DNA of 17,318 bases from Gemmataceae bacterium (GTDB lineage Bacteria > Planctomycetota > Planctomycetia > Gemmatales > Gemmataceae), in contig JAOAAM010000262.1 of assembly GCA_026418875.1 (NCBI GenBank), positions 1 through 17,318 of the forward strand, read 5' to 3'. The notes beneath the pieces were generated by a model. That model made no database searches. It was not told the DNA's origin and saw only the letters and a program-made list of their open reading frames with translations. A program made the position numbers and the translations under genes. Positions 1 through 8,003 of this stretch are shown here, one piece after another. The first letter of the stretch is position 1, and every line of letters begins with the position of its first letter.

Positions 1-2
1 GT

Positions 3-1277
3 CATGAACTAAGCGCCAGCCCCGACGGAGCGGACGTCGTGGTCATCAACACGTGCGGCTTCATCGAGCCGGCACGCCAGGAATCGCTGGGCGTCATCCG
101 CGAGATGCTCGAGCTGAAACGGCAAGGCCGCGTTGGCTCCGTCGTCGTCGCCGGCTGCCTCGCCGAACGTCAGCGTGACCTGCTGCTGCAAGAAGTGCCC
201 GAAGTGGACCACATCGTTGGCGTCTTCGCGCGGGAGGAGATCGCTCAGGTGGTCCAACAGGTCGAGAAAGCCCGTCTTCGAGGCCGCGACGCCGACGAGC
301 AACGCTCGCTCTTTCGACCGGCCCCCATCCGCGCCTTGGACGACACGGCAAGGCTGCGGATCACGCCGCGGCATTACGCCTACCTCAAAATCAGCGAAGG
401 CTGCGACCGCACCTGCACCTTCTGTGCCATCCCCATGATGCGGGGCAAGCACATCACCAAACCCATCGAGGAAGTGATTCGCGAGGCGCGTGAGTTGGCG
501 GCTGACGGCGTCCGGGAGCTGATCCTCGTCGCTCAGGACACCACCTACTACGGTTTGGACCTGTATGGCGAGGTTCGACTTGCCCCGCTGCTGCGCGAGT
601 TGGATCGAGTCGAAGGCATCGAGTGGATTCGAGTTTTGTACGCCTACCCGATGTATTTCACGGACGACTTGATTCAGGTGCTCGCCGAGGCGGAGCGGAT
701 CATCCCATACCTCGACATGCCGCTGCAACACGCCAGCGACCGGATGTTGAAGCGGATGCAACGGCGGGTGACTCGTGCGGAGACCGAGGATCTACTGAGT
801 CGCTTACGGCGAGCGATCCCCGATTTGTGCCTGCGGACGACATTTATCACTGGGTTTCCCGGCGAGACCGAGTCGGACGTGGATGAGTTGGAGGCGTTTA
901 TCCGGGAACAGCGGTTTGACCGATGCGGCGTGTTCGTATATTCCCGGGAGCCGGGAACTCCCGCCGATCGCCTGCCCGATCACCTGCCGGAAGAGGTCAA
1001 ACAAGCTCGGCGCGACCGGATCATGCGGGCACAGCAGGAGGTCGCCTTTGCCCGGGGCATGGCTCAGGTAGGGCGGGAGGTCGAGGCCATCGTCGATTCC
1101 CCCGACCCGGAGTTTCCGGGGCATGTACTCGGCCGGACCCACGCCGATGCCCCGGAGATCGATGGCGTGATCCGCACTAAGGGGAAGAATCTGCAACCGG
1201 GCGACCTGGTGCGTGTCAAGGTGACGGCGGCGGATGGTTATGACCTAGTGGGGAGGGCGATGGGTGAGCCGTGGTGA
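3..1277 (+). CDS. rimO: Ribosomal protein S12 methylthiotransferase RimO (5' end cut by window edge)
   Basis: RimO is a cytosolic radical-SAM enzyme that adds a methylthio group to a conserved aspartate of ribosomal protein S12. The frame is open to the left edge, so about 25-30 N-terminal residues, including the first cluster cysteine, lie outside; the GTG at 39 is internal. The N-terminal MTTase domain supplies NTCGF (Cys codon 54-56) and AGCLAER (Cys codon 156-158), two of the three ligands of the auxiliary Fe-S cluster. The radical-SAM motif CxxxCxxC reads CDRTCTFC (Cys codons 402, 414, 423). RimO-type strings follow: AQDTTYYG, LYAYP, YLDMPLQH, TTFITGFPGE and the YSREPGTPA region. The C-terminal TRAM domain (VEAIVDSP to the end) binds substrate. 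The YSREPGTPA and MPLQH strings favour RimO over MiaB or MtaB. It converges on the phosphatase gene 43 nt downstream. Confidence 0.96.
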   Translation, partial: HELSASPDGADVVVINTCGFIEPARQESLGVIREMLELKRQGRVGSVVVAGCLAERQRDLLLQEVPEVDHIVGVFAREEIAQVVQQVEKARLRGRDADEQRSLFRPAPIRALDDTARLRITPRHYAYLKISEGCDRTCTFCAIPMMRGKHITKPIEEVIREARELAADGVRELILVAQDTTYYGLDLYGEVRLAPLLRELDRVEGIEWIRVLYAYPMYFTDDLIQVLAEAERIIPYLDMPLQHASDRMLKRMQRRVTRAETEDLLSRLRRAIPDLCLRTTFITGFPGETESDVDELEAFIREQRFDRCGVFVYSREPGTPADRLPDHLPEEVKQARRDRIMRAQQEVAFARGMAQVGREVEAIVDSPDPEFPGHVLGRTHADAPEIDGVIRTKGKNLQPGDLVRVKVTAADGYDLVGRAMGEPW

Positions 1278-1324
1278 GTCGAGGCGACGAGTCGGCTCAA
1301 CGACGTGTCGGCCCGGCGGCTCAC
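1264..1324 (+). terminator. Weak candidate terminator after rimO
   Basis: GTGAGCCG (1264-1271) and CGGCTCAC (1317-1324) are perfect reverse complements and are followed by a pyrimidine tract rich in T (TTCTTCTTCTTCTCCC). The loop is long (45 nt), though it contains a small GTCG/CGAC hairpin. The arms overlap the 3' ends of both convergent genes. The long loop and interrupted T tract keep confidence low. Confidence 0.25.
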
Positions 1325-2610
1325 TTCTTCTTCTTCTCCCACACAGGTTGAAACATCTCGGCTTTGGAGCGAACACTGTTGTATGATCGGGCCAACTCGT
1401 GCATCGCGCGGCAATACTCGCGGAACGCCGCCATCAAGTCGCCCTCCTTTTGCAACTTTTCCGCCTGGGTGAACAACTTCGTGTACGACTCGGGGATCAG
1501 CTTGGGAAACACTTCCGATACTTTCTGCTTCAAATCGCCGATGCTCCGGGCCAGCTTTTCGACGACCGCCGCATCAATGTCACAAGGCGATTCCCGGTAG
1601 ATGTGAAGTTCCCCGACCTCTTCTTCGACCTCACGACGTATCCGTTCGGCGCGGACATGGAGGAGCAGGCCGGCCAGACTGAGGGCGATCGTCAACGTCG
1701 CCGCAAGGAACATGAACAATCCCAAGTTCCGCGAGCTGAGGAACGCCGGGATGGCGACAATGGCGAGCAGAATGCCCAGGATCAACCCGGGCAGGGACCA
1801 GTGCATGCGGCGAAGGGATTCGGCCAACGAACGTCGCGGTGGGGTCCGGAGCGGTTCCCCGCCAACACGCACGACGACGGCGGTAATGTTGTCGGGTCCG
1901 CCACGCAGGTTCGCCAATTGGACGAGAAATCGCACGGCCTCTTCGGGAGGCAGGGCCGAGGCGACGGCACCGATTTCCGAATCGGTCACGGGACCGCTCA
2001 ACCCGTCGCTGCACACGACGAACACATCGCCAGCTTCCAGGGCGTGCGGCCCCTCGATATCGACCTGGACCAAAGCATCCGGGCCAAGCGAGCGGATGAT
2101 GACGTTGCTTTTCAGCCCTTGGAGTTCGGCGGGATCGACGTTTTGCCGGCGGGCCATCTCCCAGAGGTAGCTATGGTCGAACGTGAGTTGCTGAATCCGC
2201 CCGCCTCGAACTCGATACACCCGGCTGTCGCCGACGTGGGCGATCCAGGCTCCCTCGGGCCGCAGGACCAAAGCGGTGGCCGTTGTGCCCAAACCCTGGA
2301 ATTCGCGGTTCCTCACCCCGACGGCATGGATGGCCGCGTTCACCTCGACAAAGGCACGACGCAGGGCCTGTGCGACCCCATCTTTCGAGTACTTCTGGTA
2401 CGCCAAGGGGATGTCCCGGGCGGCCTGTTGGCTCGCTTTCTCGCCGACGGCATGCCCGCCCATCCCGTCCGCCACCAGGAAGATATGCCCCTGCTCGCGC
2501 CAGATCTCCCGGCTCTTGGCGGGGATCGCGGCAAAGGCATCTTGGTTGTGGCTCCGCCGGATGCCCACGTCGGTCAGGGCAAAATGCGTAAACGAATCAA
2601 AGTTGATCAC
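1321..2610 (-). CDS. Membrane-anchored PP2C-family Ser/Thr protein phosphatase
   Basis: This is a metal-dependent PP2C/PPM phosphatase of the bacterial Stp1/PrpC type, expected to dephosphorylate Ser/Thr phosphoproteins in the cytoplasm. The motifs appear in order: SHNQDA (metal-ligand Asp about 24), VADGMGGH (Asp 48, Gly 49), GLGTTATALV (107-115), HVGDSRVYR (125-133), VCSDGLSG (Asp 202) and GGPDNITAVVV (Asp 240). Residues 1-250 form the catalytic domain. Two hydrophobic segments follow, about 272-293 and 296-318, then a charged tail of about 110 residues ending in KKKK, which I do not recognise. The enzyme is therefore probably an integral membrane protein with catalytic domain and tail on the same side. 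The start is a GTG (MINFDSFTHFALTDVG matches the usual family N-terminus); an overlapping upstream ATG is out of frame. No partner kinase is in the window. Confidence 0.93.
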   Translation of the reverse strand: MINFDSFTHFALTDVGIRRSHNQDAFAAIPAKSREIWREQGHIFLVADGMGGHAVGEKASQQAARDIPLAYQKYSKDGVAQALRRAFVEVNAAIHAVGVRNREFQGLGTTATALVLRPEGAWIAHVGDSRVYRVRGGRIQQLTFDHSYLWEMARRQNVDPAELQGLKSNVIIRSLGPDALVQVDIEGPHALEAGDVFVVCSDGLSGPVTDSEIGAVASALPPEEAVRFLVQLANLRGGPDNITAVVVRVGGEPLRTPPRRSLAESLRRMHWSLPGLILGILLAIVAIPAFLSSRNLGLFMFLAATLTIALSLAGLLLHVRAERIRREVEEEVGELHIYRESPCDIDAAVVEKLARSIGDLKQKVSEVFPKLIPESYTKLFTQAEKLQKEGDLMAAFREYCRAMHELARSYNSVRSKAEMFQPVWEKKKK

Positions 2611-2738
2611 GGAATGTCCATTTCTCGCCGCCGGGCTTGCCTATCATGGTACATCATCAGGTCGAACTCGTCCGGGGTTCATTCGCCTTGCGGAGACTCC
2701 CCAGGCGGTCAATGGCATTGAGGATCGCGGGGTGAATC

Positions 2739-3575
2739 ATGTGTCGCTTGACCGCAATCGTCGGACTCTGCCTCGCGACTTGGGGCTGGGCACAAGGATT
2801 CGGCATCGCGGAAGGACGACTCGGGATTTCGGGCCACGCGGGCCGGGTGTTTTTCTCCTTGCAGGTGTATCGGCAGGCGTGGCGTTGTTTCCCGGGTGTC
2901 CTGCCGGTGGTTCCCGCCTTCCCGGCGATTGTTGTCGAGACGGCGCCGGTCGTGGTGGCACCTGCGGACCCCCGACGAGAACTGGCGACATGGAGCCGAC
3001 GACTTCCGCAAGTCCCGCCGCCGGAGGAATTGGCCATCCTCAAGCCGGCGCTCTCCCCGGTGGAGCCGAGGCGGATCGTCGCCGGGCCATTGCTCGCCCC
3101 GCCGCCGGAGAATGACCGTCGGCAAGCGGCTCGGCTGGAGGTGGAAAAAGGCAAGCAGGCGTTGGCTGCCGCGGCTCCGGGACGGGCTGCCGAACACTTT
3201 CAGCGTGCCATCCAGCTGGAACCGGATCGGGCCGAGGCTCATCTCCTGTTGGGCCAGGCCGAAATCTCTCGGGGCCGTTATCGGGACGCCGTCTTGGCAC
3301 TGCGCGAGGGATTGCGGTTGAAGCCGGATTGGCCCGCCGCGGATTTTCGACCGATCCAGTTGTATGGGCCGCATGCGGCCGATTTTCAACAAGACTTGGA
3401 GCAGCTCGAGCGGGCGGTGCAACGGAACCCCGACGACCCCGGGCTTCGCTTTCTTCTCGCCTATCAGTGGTGGTTCAGCGGGCGACGCGCCGAGGCTCGG
3501 GTCGAGTTCCGCCGAGCGGCAGAGCAGGCGGTCGATGCCGACGTCATCCGCCGATTCCTCGATTGGCCGGATTAA
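2739..3575 (+). CDS. Secreted TPR-repeat protein
   Basis: This 278-residue protein has a short hydrophobic N-terminus (about residues 4-18, ending TWGWAQG) that looks like a signal peptide, so an exported location is likely. A low-complexity Pro/Val/Ala-rich stretch follows (about 52-125). The C-terminal half has tetratricopeptide-like helices: ARLEVEKGKQALAAAAPGRA, AEHFQRAIQLEPDRAEAHLL, LGQAEISRGRYRDAVLALRE, GLRLKPDW, and a second set around LERAVQRNPDDPGLRFLLAY and AEARVEFRRAAEQA. TPR units mediate protein-protein contacts; no catalytic motif is visible and the partner is unknown. GGGGTG (2729-2734) just upstream of the ATG is a plausible ribosome binding site. The gene is divergent from the phosphatase gene (128-nt spacer), so shared regulation is possible but not shown. 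Confidence 0.8.
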   Translation: MCRLTAIVGLCLATWGWAQGFGIAEGRLGISGHAGRVFFSLQVYRQAWRCFPGVLPVVPAFPAIVVETAPVVVAPADPRRELATWSRRLPQVPPPEELAILKPALSPVEPRRIVAGPLLAPPPENDRRQAARLEVEKGKQALAAAAPGRAAEHFQRAIQLEPDRAEAHLLLGQAEISRGRYRDAVLALREGLRLKPDWPAADFRPIQLYGPHAADFQQDLEQLERAVQRNPDDPGLRFLLAYQWWFSGRRAEARVEFRRAAEQAVDADVIRRFLDWPD

Positions 3576-3605
3576 AACTGCGAGTGGCGAATTTTTATCC
3601 CACAG

Positions 3606-3728
3606 TTTTCAGGGCGGCTGAAAATGCGCGGCGGGCAAGGCGCAAGGGCTGGTGGTTCAAATGCCACCCGCCGTCCTCTCGGCGGTGACTAACCGAAATG
3701 AAAGTGGGAGGCCAAACATTGGCATCCC
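3606..3728 (+). other. Hairpin-dense intergenic segment
   Basis: The 275-nt spacer between the TPR gene and the next gene holds no gene I can support, but it has consecutive inverted repeats. These are TTTTCAG/CTGAAAA (3606-3624, 5-nt loop), TGCGC/GCGCA (3625-3644), GGTGG/CCACC (3651-3668), CGCCG/CGGCG (3669-3684, extendable by CAC/GTG with a bulge), and GCCAA/TTGGC (3711-3723) flanked by GGG/CCC. The third and fourth compete for the CCAC bases, so they are alternative folds. None has a run of T behind it. It may be the 3' end of the TPR transcript, a leader of the next gene, or a small structured RNA. Confidence 0.35.
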
Positions 3729-3751
3729 GTGCACTCGTTCAAGATCCTGGG

Positions 3752-3780
3752 TTGAAAATTCGCTGTGAAAAAGGGAAAAT
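3752..3780 (+). promoter_or_regulatory. Possible sigma-70-type promoter upstream of the first DUF1549/DUF1553 gene
   Basis: TTGAAA (3752-3757, 5 of 6 to the -35 consensus) is separated by 17 nt from GAAAAT (3775-3780, 4 of 6 to the -10 consensus). It lies in the only AT-rich part of the spacer, 70 nt before the start codon at 3851. Consensus matching alone is weak support, and planctomycete promoters are poorly characterised. Confidence 0.25.
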
Positions 3781-3850
3781 AACAGAGCCTGCATACCAGC
3801 CCGCCTTGAAAAATCCCACCACGGTTGGCCTGTTGGAAAGGTTTCCTGCC

Positions 3851-6382
3851 ATGAGTCTGATGCGTTGGTCGTTGGCGTTGGTATTGACGTCGATGCTGGG
3901 GTTGCTCGTCGGCGAGAGCAAGGTCGGTTCGGCATGGGCCGCCGACGGAGATGGGACTTACTTGCCCCGACCAGCCGACATCACCGCCTTGAGTATGCAT
4001 CCGACGGCATTGCGGCTCAGGGGGGGCGACGACGCTGCTCAAGTCATTGTCACCGCCACGTTGACCACCGGCCGCTTGCAAGACCTCACCGGCGATGTCG
4101 TTTACTCCGTCGCGAACCCCGAAATCGCCCGTGTCACCCCCTCGGGCCGTGTCCTGCCCTTGGCGAATGGTCAGACGTCGATCGTCGCCAAGTATCACGA
4201 AAGGGAAGTCACCCTGCCGGTCGAGGTCAGCGGCATGGGTGAAAACCTGCCGATCAACTTCGCCAATCAAGTGGTCCCCATCTTTACCAAGCTGACGTGC
4301 AACAGCGGCGGGTGTCATGGCAAGGCCAGTGGGCAGAACGGCTTCAAGCTGTCGTTGCTCGGTTTTGAACCTGAGGTGGATTACGCCTCGTTGGTGAAAG
4401 AGGCCCGTGGTCGCCGGGTGTTTCCGGCGGCTCCCGATCACAGCTTGCTGCTCTTGAAAGCGACCGGGGCCGTGCCCCACGGCGGCGGCAAAAAGATGGA
4501 GGTCGATTCCGACGAATATCGCATCGTGCGGCGATGGATCGCCTCGGGGATGCCTTTTGGCTCGCCGAATGACCCCGTCGTCACTCGCATCTCGATTGTC
4601 CCGGAACATCGGGTCATGACACGGCACAACCGCCAGCATTTCGCCGTCTACGCCCACTACTCCGACGGCTCCGTCGAGGACATCACCCGTCGTGCCCAAT
4701 ACGAGAGCAACGACCAGGAAATCGCCACGGTCGATCATCAAGGCTTGGTGCGGACGTTGGGCCTGAGCGGTGAGGCGGCGATCATGGCCCGGTATCAGGG
4801 CCATGTCGCAGTGTTCCGTGCCACGGTCCCGCTGGGTGAGAATCCGCCGAATTTCGACTTCCCCATTCAAACCATTGTCGATCAATTCACGGTCAAAAAA
4901 TGGCGGGAGTTGGGGCTGGTCCCCTCCGAATTAACCAGCGACGAGCAATTCGTGCGCCGAGTGTATCTCGACCTGACCGGGACATTGCCCACGCCGCAAC
5001 AGGTGACGCAGTTCTTGGCGGACGCTGATCCCGCGAAACGTGACAAGCTCGTGGATCGTCTGTTGGATTCGCCGGAGTATGCCTTCTACTTCGCCAACAA
5101 GTGGGCGGATATCCTGCGGGTGAAACGCCGCAACCAAGCGGATCGTGCCGAGGGGACGTTCGCGTTCCACAACTGGATCCGCGAGGCGATGGCCAACGAC
5201 ATGCCTTATTCCGAGTTCGCCCGGGCGATCCTGGCCGCGAGCGGTAGCGAAGATCGCCATCCGCCCACGGTGTGGTACAAGGAATTGAACAAGCCGGAGG
5301 AGTTTGTCGACGACACGGCACAGATCTTCCTCGGGCTTCGGATTGCCTGCGCGAATTGCCATCACCACCCCTACGAAAAGTGGAGCCAAGATGATTATTG
5401 GGGCCTGGCGGCGTTCTTCGGTAAAGTCGATCGCAAACAAGTGGTGGACCCCAGCGCGCCCAATCAGCCGCTCCAGCGCATGCATGTCTACGTCCGGGCC
5501 AACAAATCGCCCGTGGTGAATAAGCGGACGAATCAGCCTGCCGTCCTGAAACCGTTGGATGCGGAACCGGTTGACATCGGGCCGGAGGACGACCCGCGGC
5601 AGAAACTCGTTGATTGGATGACCGACCCGAAGAACCCGCTTTTCGCCCGAGCTGTGGCCAATCGTTATTGGGCTCACTTTTTCACCCGGGGCATCGTCGA
5701 CCCGCTGGACGACATGCGGGTGACGAACCCGCCCAGCAATCCGGAACTTCTCGACGCTTTGGCAAAGACCCTGGTGGAGAGTGGCTACAGCCTGAAGTCG
5801 CTCATCAAAGTCATCGTGAAGAGCCGCACGTATCAACTCTCCGCCGTGCCGAATGACTTCAACAAGACGGACAAGCAGACTTATGCCCGATATTACCCGA
5901 AGCGGATGAGCGCGGAGGTTCTGTTGGACGCGGTGGGGCAAGTGACGGGCAGCCCGACGCAGTTTGGCGGCCTGCCCCAGGATCGTTTCGCCCCGCAACG
6001 GGCCATCATGTTGCCCGACGAGTCATTCGCCTCATATTTCTTGGATGTGTTCGGTCGCCCGCAGCGAATCAGCGCTTGCGAGTGTGAGCGGGTGAACGAG
6101 GCCAACCTGGCCCAAGCTTTGCACCTGTTGAACAGCGACGAAGTGCAGCAGAAACTGGCCCGAGGCGGCGGCCGAGCCGATGACCTGGCCAAGGACGCGA
6201 ATCGCAGCGACGAGGAGAAAGTGACGGAACTGTTCCTCTGGGCATTCGCACGCAAGCCGACGGCGGACGACCTGAAAGTGGCCTTGGAACACTTGGCCAA
6301 GTATCAGGCGAATAAGAAGGTGGCTTATGAAAACATCATTTGGGCCTTGATTAACACCAAAGAATTCCTTTTCATCCAATAA
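3851..6382 (+). CDS. Secreted BIG2/cytochrome/DUF1549/DUF1553 planctomycete protein
   Basis: This 843-residue exported protein has the multidomain layout typical of Planctomycetota; its biochemical function is not established. An N-terminal signal peptide (residues 1 to about 30, ending SAWA) is followed by a first bacterial Ig-like BIG2 domain (about 44-127). Next is a cytochrome-like domain with CNSGGCH (Cys 150, Cys 155, His 156), a CX4CH motif, and PDHSLLLLK to IVRRWIASG. A second BIG2 domain (about 244-327) precedes DUF1549 (about 340-530), with RRVYLDLTGTLPTP and CANCHHHP (Cys 500, Cys 503, His 504), a canonical CXXCH motif. DUF1553 (about 583-835) carries NRYWAHF, NPPSNPELLD and the CECE pair (Cys 743/745). 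I chose ATG 3851 because GGAAAGG (3835-3841) precedes it and it begins the signal peptide; the frame is open further upstream without an export signal. No DUF1501 partner gene is adjacent. Confidence 0.93.
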   Translation: MSLMRWSLALVLTSMLGLLVGESKVGSAWAADGDGTYLPRPADITALSMHPTALRLRGGDDAAQVIVTATLTTGRLQDLTGDVVYSVANPEIARVTPSGRVLPLANGQTSIVAKYHEREVTLPVEVSGMGENLPINFANQVVPIFTKLTCNSGGCHGKASGQNGFKLSLLGFEPEVDYASLVKEARGRRVFPAAPDHSLLLLKATGAVPHGGGKKMEVDSDEYRIVRRWIASGMPFGSPNDPVVTRISIVPEHRVMTRHNRQHFAVYAHYSDGSVEDITRRAQYESNDQEIATVDHQGLVRTLGLSGEAAIMARYQGHVAVFRATVPLGENPPNFDFPIQTIVDQFTVKKWRELGLVPSELTSDEQFVRRVYLDLTGTLPTPQQVTQFLADADPAKRDKLVDRLLDSPEYAFYFANKWADILRVKRRNQADRAEGTFAFHNWIREAMANDMPYSEFARAILAASGSEDRHPPTVWYKELNKPEEFVDDTAQIFLGLRIACANCHHHPYEKWSQDDYWGLAAFFGKVDRKQVVDPSAPNQPLQRMHVYVRANKSPVVNKRTNQPAVLKPLDAEPVDIGPEDDPRQKLVDWMTDPKNPLFARAVANRYWAHFFTRGIVDPLDDMRVTNPPSNPELLDALAKTLVESGYSLKSLIKVIVKSRTYQLSAVPNDFNKTDKQTYARYYPKRMSAEVLLDAVGQVTGSPTQFGGLPQDRFAPQRAIMLPDESFASYFLDVFGRPQRISACECERVNEANLAQALHLLNSDEVQQKLARGGGRADDLAKDANRSDEEKVTELFLWAFARKPTADDLKVALEHLAKYQANKKVAYENIIWALINTKEFLFIQ

Positions 6383-6405
6383 TTCTTCAAGTCGGCACCC
6401 ATCCC

Positions 6406-6449
6406 GGATTGAGCCGCGGGTCGTCGCTGCCTCGCGGCTCAATTCGTTT
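6406..6449 (+). terminator. Intrinsic terminator-like hairpin after the first DUF1549/DUF1553 gene
   Basis: ATTGAGCCGCG (6408-6418) and CGCGGCTCAAT (6433-6443) are a perfect 11-bp inverted repeat around a 14-nt loop, extendable outward by a G-T and a G-C pair to 6406-6445. It begins 24 nt after the stop codon. The downstream T tract is short (GTTTAA), so the termination call rests mainly on stem strength and position. Confidence 0.6.
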
Positions 6450-6616
6450 AACGAAAACCCCTCCCGAATGTCGATTGCCAGAAAGATGGGGGATGGGCCC
6501 ATTGGCATGAGAATCGCAACCCACAGCCTCATCCCGGGGTTGAATCCTGGATTTCAGGGCTTCATTCCCACATCGACTGATGAGAACGGACTCGGTGTTC
6601 GACGCGGGTTCAGGTC

Positions 6617-7891
6617 ATGCTGCATCTGAAAGATCTGGATTGGACCTGGGACGTGGATCAGGCTTGGCGGCCCTCGGGTGGTGCCCCAATTCAAACACTG
6701 CCTCCGCCGACGTTACCTCGCGTGGAATCGCCGAAGCCCGCCCCGGCAAGTTGGTCCTGGTCTTCGACATGGCAGTCGGTCGCAGCAAGTCTCTCGCCGG
6801 GTCTGCTTTCTGGCGTCCGCCTTGGAACTTGGCTGCGCGTCTTGCAAGAAAATCGCCTGGAAATCGACCCACCGTATTGGGCTCGCGCATTTCTCGTGAC
6901 GCTTGGTGCGATGGCTCAAACTGGCCTGAGTTGGCTTGAGGATCATTATTTTTCCCAGGCGGTGCAGCGAGCCAAGATCCTCCCCCCCCTCTTCATATTG
7001 GGACTGCCTCGCAGTGGCACGACCCACCTGCACAACTTGCTATCTCGGGACAAGCGCTTCGCTTATCCGACGATGTTCGAAGTGCTGTTCCCGAATACGT
7101 TCCTTTTGACCGAACCCATCCTGGCGGGAATCGTCGATCGGTTGATCGGTCACCGACGCCCCATGGATAATGTTCGTTTCGGCGCTGCGGAGCCACAGGA
7201 GGATGAATGGGCCATGCCCTCATTGATTGGCCGCTCGTGCCTGCTGGCCTGCGCTTTCCCAAGAAATCGCGACCTGCACGATCGTTACTTGACTCTGCGG
7301 GAGCTAGGCGAGGAAGAGCGTCGGGCGTGGCAGACAGCCTTGTTGCAATTTGTCCGCAAGCTCTCGTATAAGCACAGCAAGCCGCTCGTTCTGAAATCTC
7401 CCGGTCACACCGGCCGCATCCGCTACCTGCTGGAACTTTTCCCCGACGCGAGATTCGTGCTGATTCGGCGGAACCCGTACACGATCTTCCAGTCGGCTTG
7501 GCACACCCTCAAGGTCACGGGGGCCGAGGCCACCTACCAGGCGATCCCCGCTTCGAGTTGTCCAGAAACGATCTTGCGGTCGTACCGCTTGCTGTTCGAG
7601 GCCTACTTCGAAGATCGGTCGTTGATCCCGCCGGGTCGGCTGCACGAGGTGAGCTTCGAGGATCTCGAAGCAGACCCGATGGGCGAAATGCGGCGATTGT
7701 ACGACCAACTGAACTTGCCGACGTTCGACGACTTTGTGCCCCATTTGCGTGACTACCTCCAGTCGTTGCGTGGTTATACGAAGAACTGTCACAAGCCTCT
7801 TGAGAGTGACGTGAAACAGCGAGTGGCCAGCGAATGGTCGCGGCTGTTCGACGAGTGGGGTTACTCCCGTGGAGACTCGCAGGCTGGCTGA
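6617..7891 (+). CDS. PAPS-dependent sulfotransferase family protein
   Basis: This 424-residue protein belongs to the Sulfotransfer_3-type P-loop sulfotransferases, which move sulfate from 3'-phosphoadenylyl sulfate to an acceptor hydroxyl or amine. The 5'-phosphosulfate loop is LPRSGTTHLHNLL (Leu 130 to about 142; Arg 132, Ser 133, Gly 134, Thr 135/136). The 3'-phosphate site is RFVLIRRNPYTIFQSAW (279-295; Arg 285 and Ser 293 are the likely contacts). A preceding KPLVLKSPGHTGRI segment is also typical. No signal peptide or membrane segment is evident, so it is probably cytoplasmic. The acceptor cannot be told from sequence; polysaccharide, lipid or protein are all possible. The ATG at 6617 lacks a strong ribosome binding site, so the first about 75 residues are less certain. 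An eight-C run (6982-6989) does not break the frame. No sulfate-activation genes are nearby. Confidence 0.87.
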   Translation: MLHLKDLDWTWDVDQAWRPSGGAPIQTLPPPTLPRVESPKPAPASWSWSSTWQSVAASLSPGLLSGVRLGTWLRVLQENRLEIDPPYWARAFLVTLGAMAQTGLSWLEDHYFSQAVQRAKILPPLFILGLPRSGTTHLHNLLSRDKRFAYPTMFEVLFPNTFLLTEPILAGIVDRLIGHRRPMDNVRFGAAEPQEDEWAMPSLIGRSCLLACAFPRNRDLHDRYLTLRELGEEERRAWQTALLQFVRKLSYKHSKPLVLKSPGHTGRIRYLLELFPDARFVLIRRNPYTIFQSAWHTLKVTGAEATYQAIPASSCPETILRSYRLLFEAYFEDRSLIPPGRLHEVSFEDLEADPMGEMRRLYDQLNLPTFDDFVPHLRDYLQSLRGYTKNCHKPLESDVKQRVASEWSRLFDEWGYSRGDSQAG

Positions 7892-7905
7892 GTCCGTCGC
7901 ACCAT

Positions 7906-7983
7906 CTTTTCCGCAAACGAATTCGTCTTAGGGATGTCGGTGGTGGGGAACACGCCCCGACGTGTACGGGTTTAACGGAAAAG
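7906..7983 (+). other. Long-range inverted repeat between the sulfotransferase and the small secreted protein
   Basis: CTTTTCCG (7906-7913) is the reverse complement of CGGAAAAG (7976-7983). Just inside, AAAC (7915-7918) pairs with GTTT (7970-7973) after small bulges. The enclosed segment contains GGGG/CCCC around a 6-nt loop. It may end the sulfotransferase transcript or form a leader for the gene at 8004. There is no T tract. Confidence 0.3.
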
Positions 7984-8003
7984 CCACTCCAGGGGGAAGA
8001 ATC

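Noticed and set aside
3613..3679. tRNA-like 3' half: GGTGG-TTCAAATG-CCACC resembles a T arm and CGCCGTC could pair with GGCGGCT
   Set aside because: The T loop would have 8 nt instead of 7, there is no recognisable D arm or anticodon arm in the available length, and one acceptor pair fails. I do not call a tRNA.
3698..3850. N-terminal extension of the first DUF1549/DUF1553 protein from 3698
   Set aside because: The extension would bury the signal peptide that starts at ATG 3851, which has its own ribosome binding site. The extension also runs through hairpin-containing spacer sequence.
6982..6989. Eight-C homopolymer in the sulfotransferase gene (another eight-C run near 12278-12285 in the cytochrome-WD40 gene) as a phase-variation tract
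   Set aside because: Both reading frames are intact and conserved across the runs. Short C runs are expected at this GC content and no second frame makes sense of a switch.
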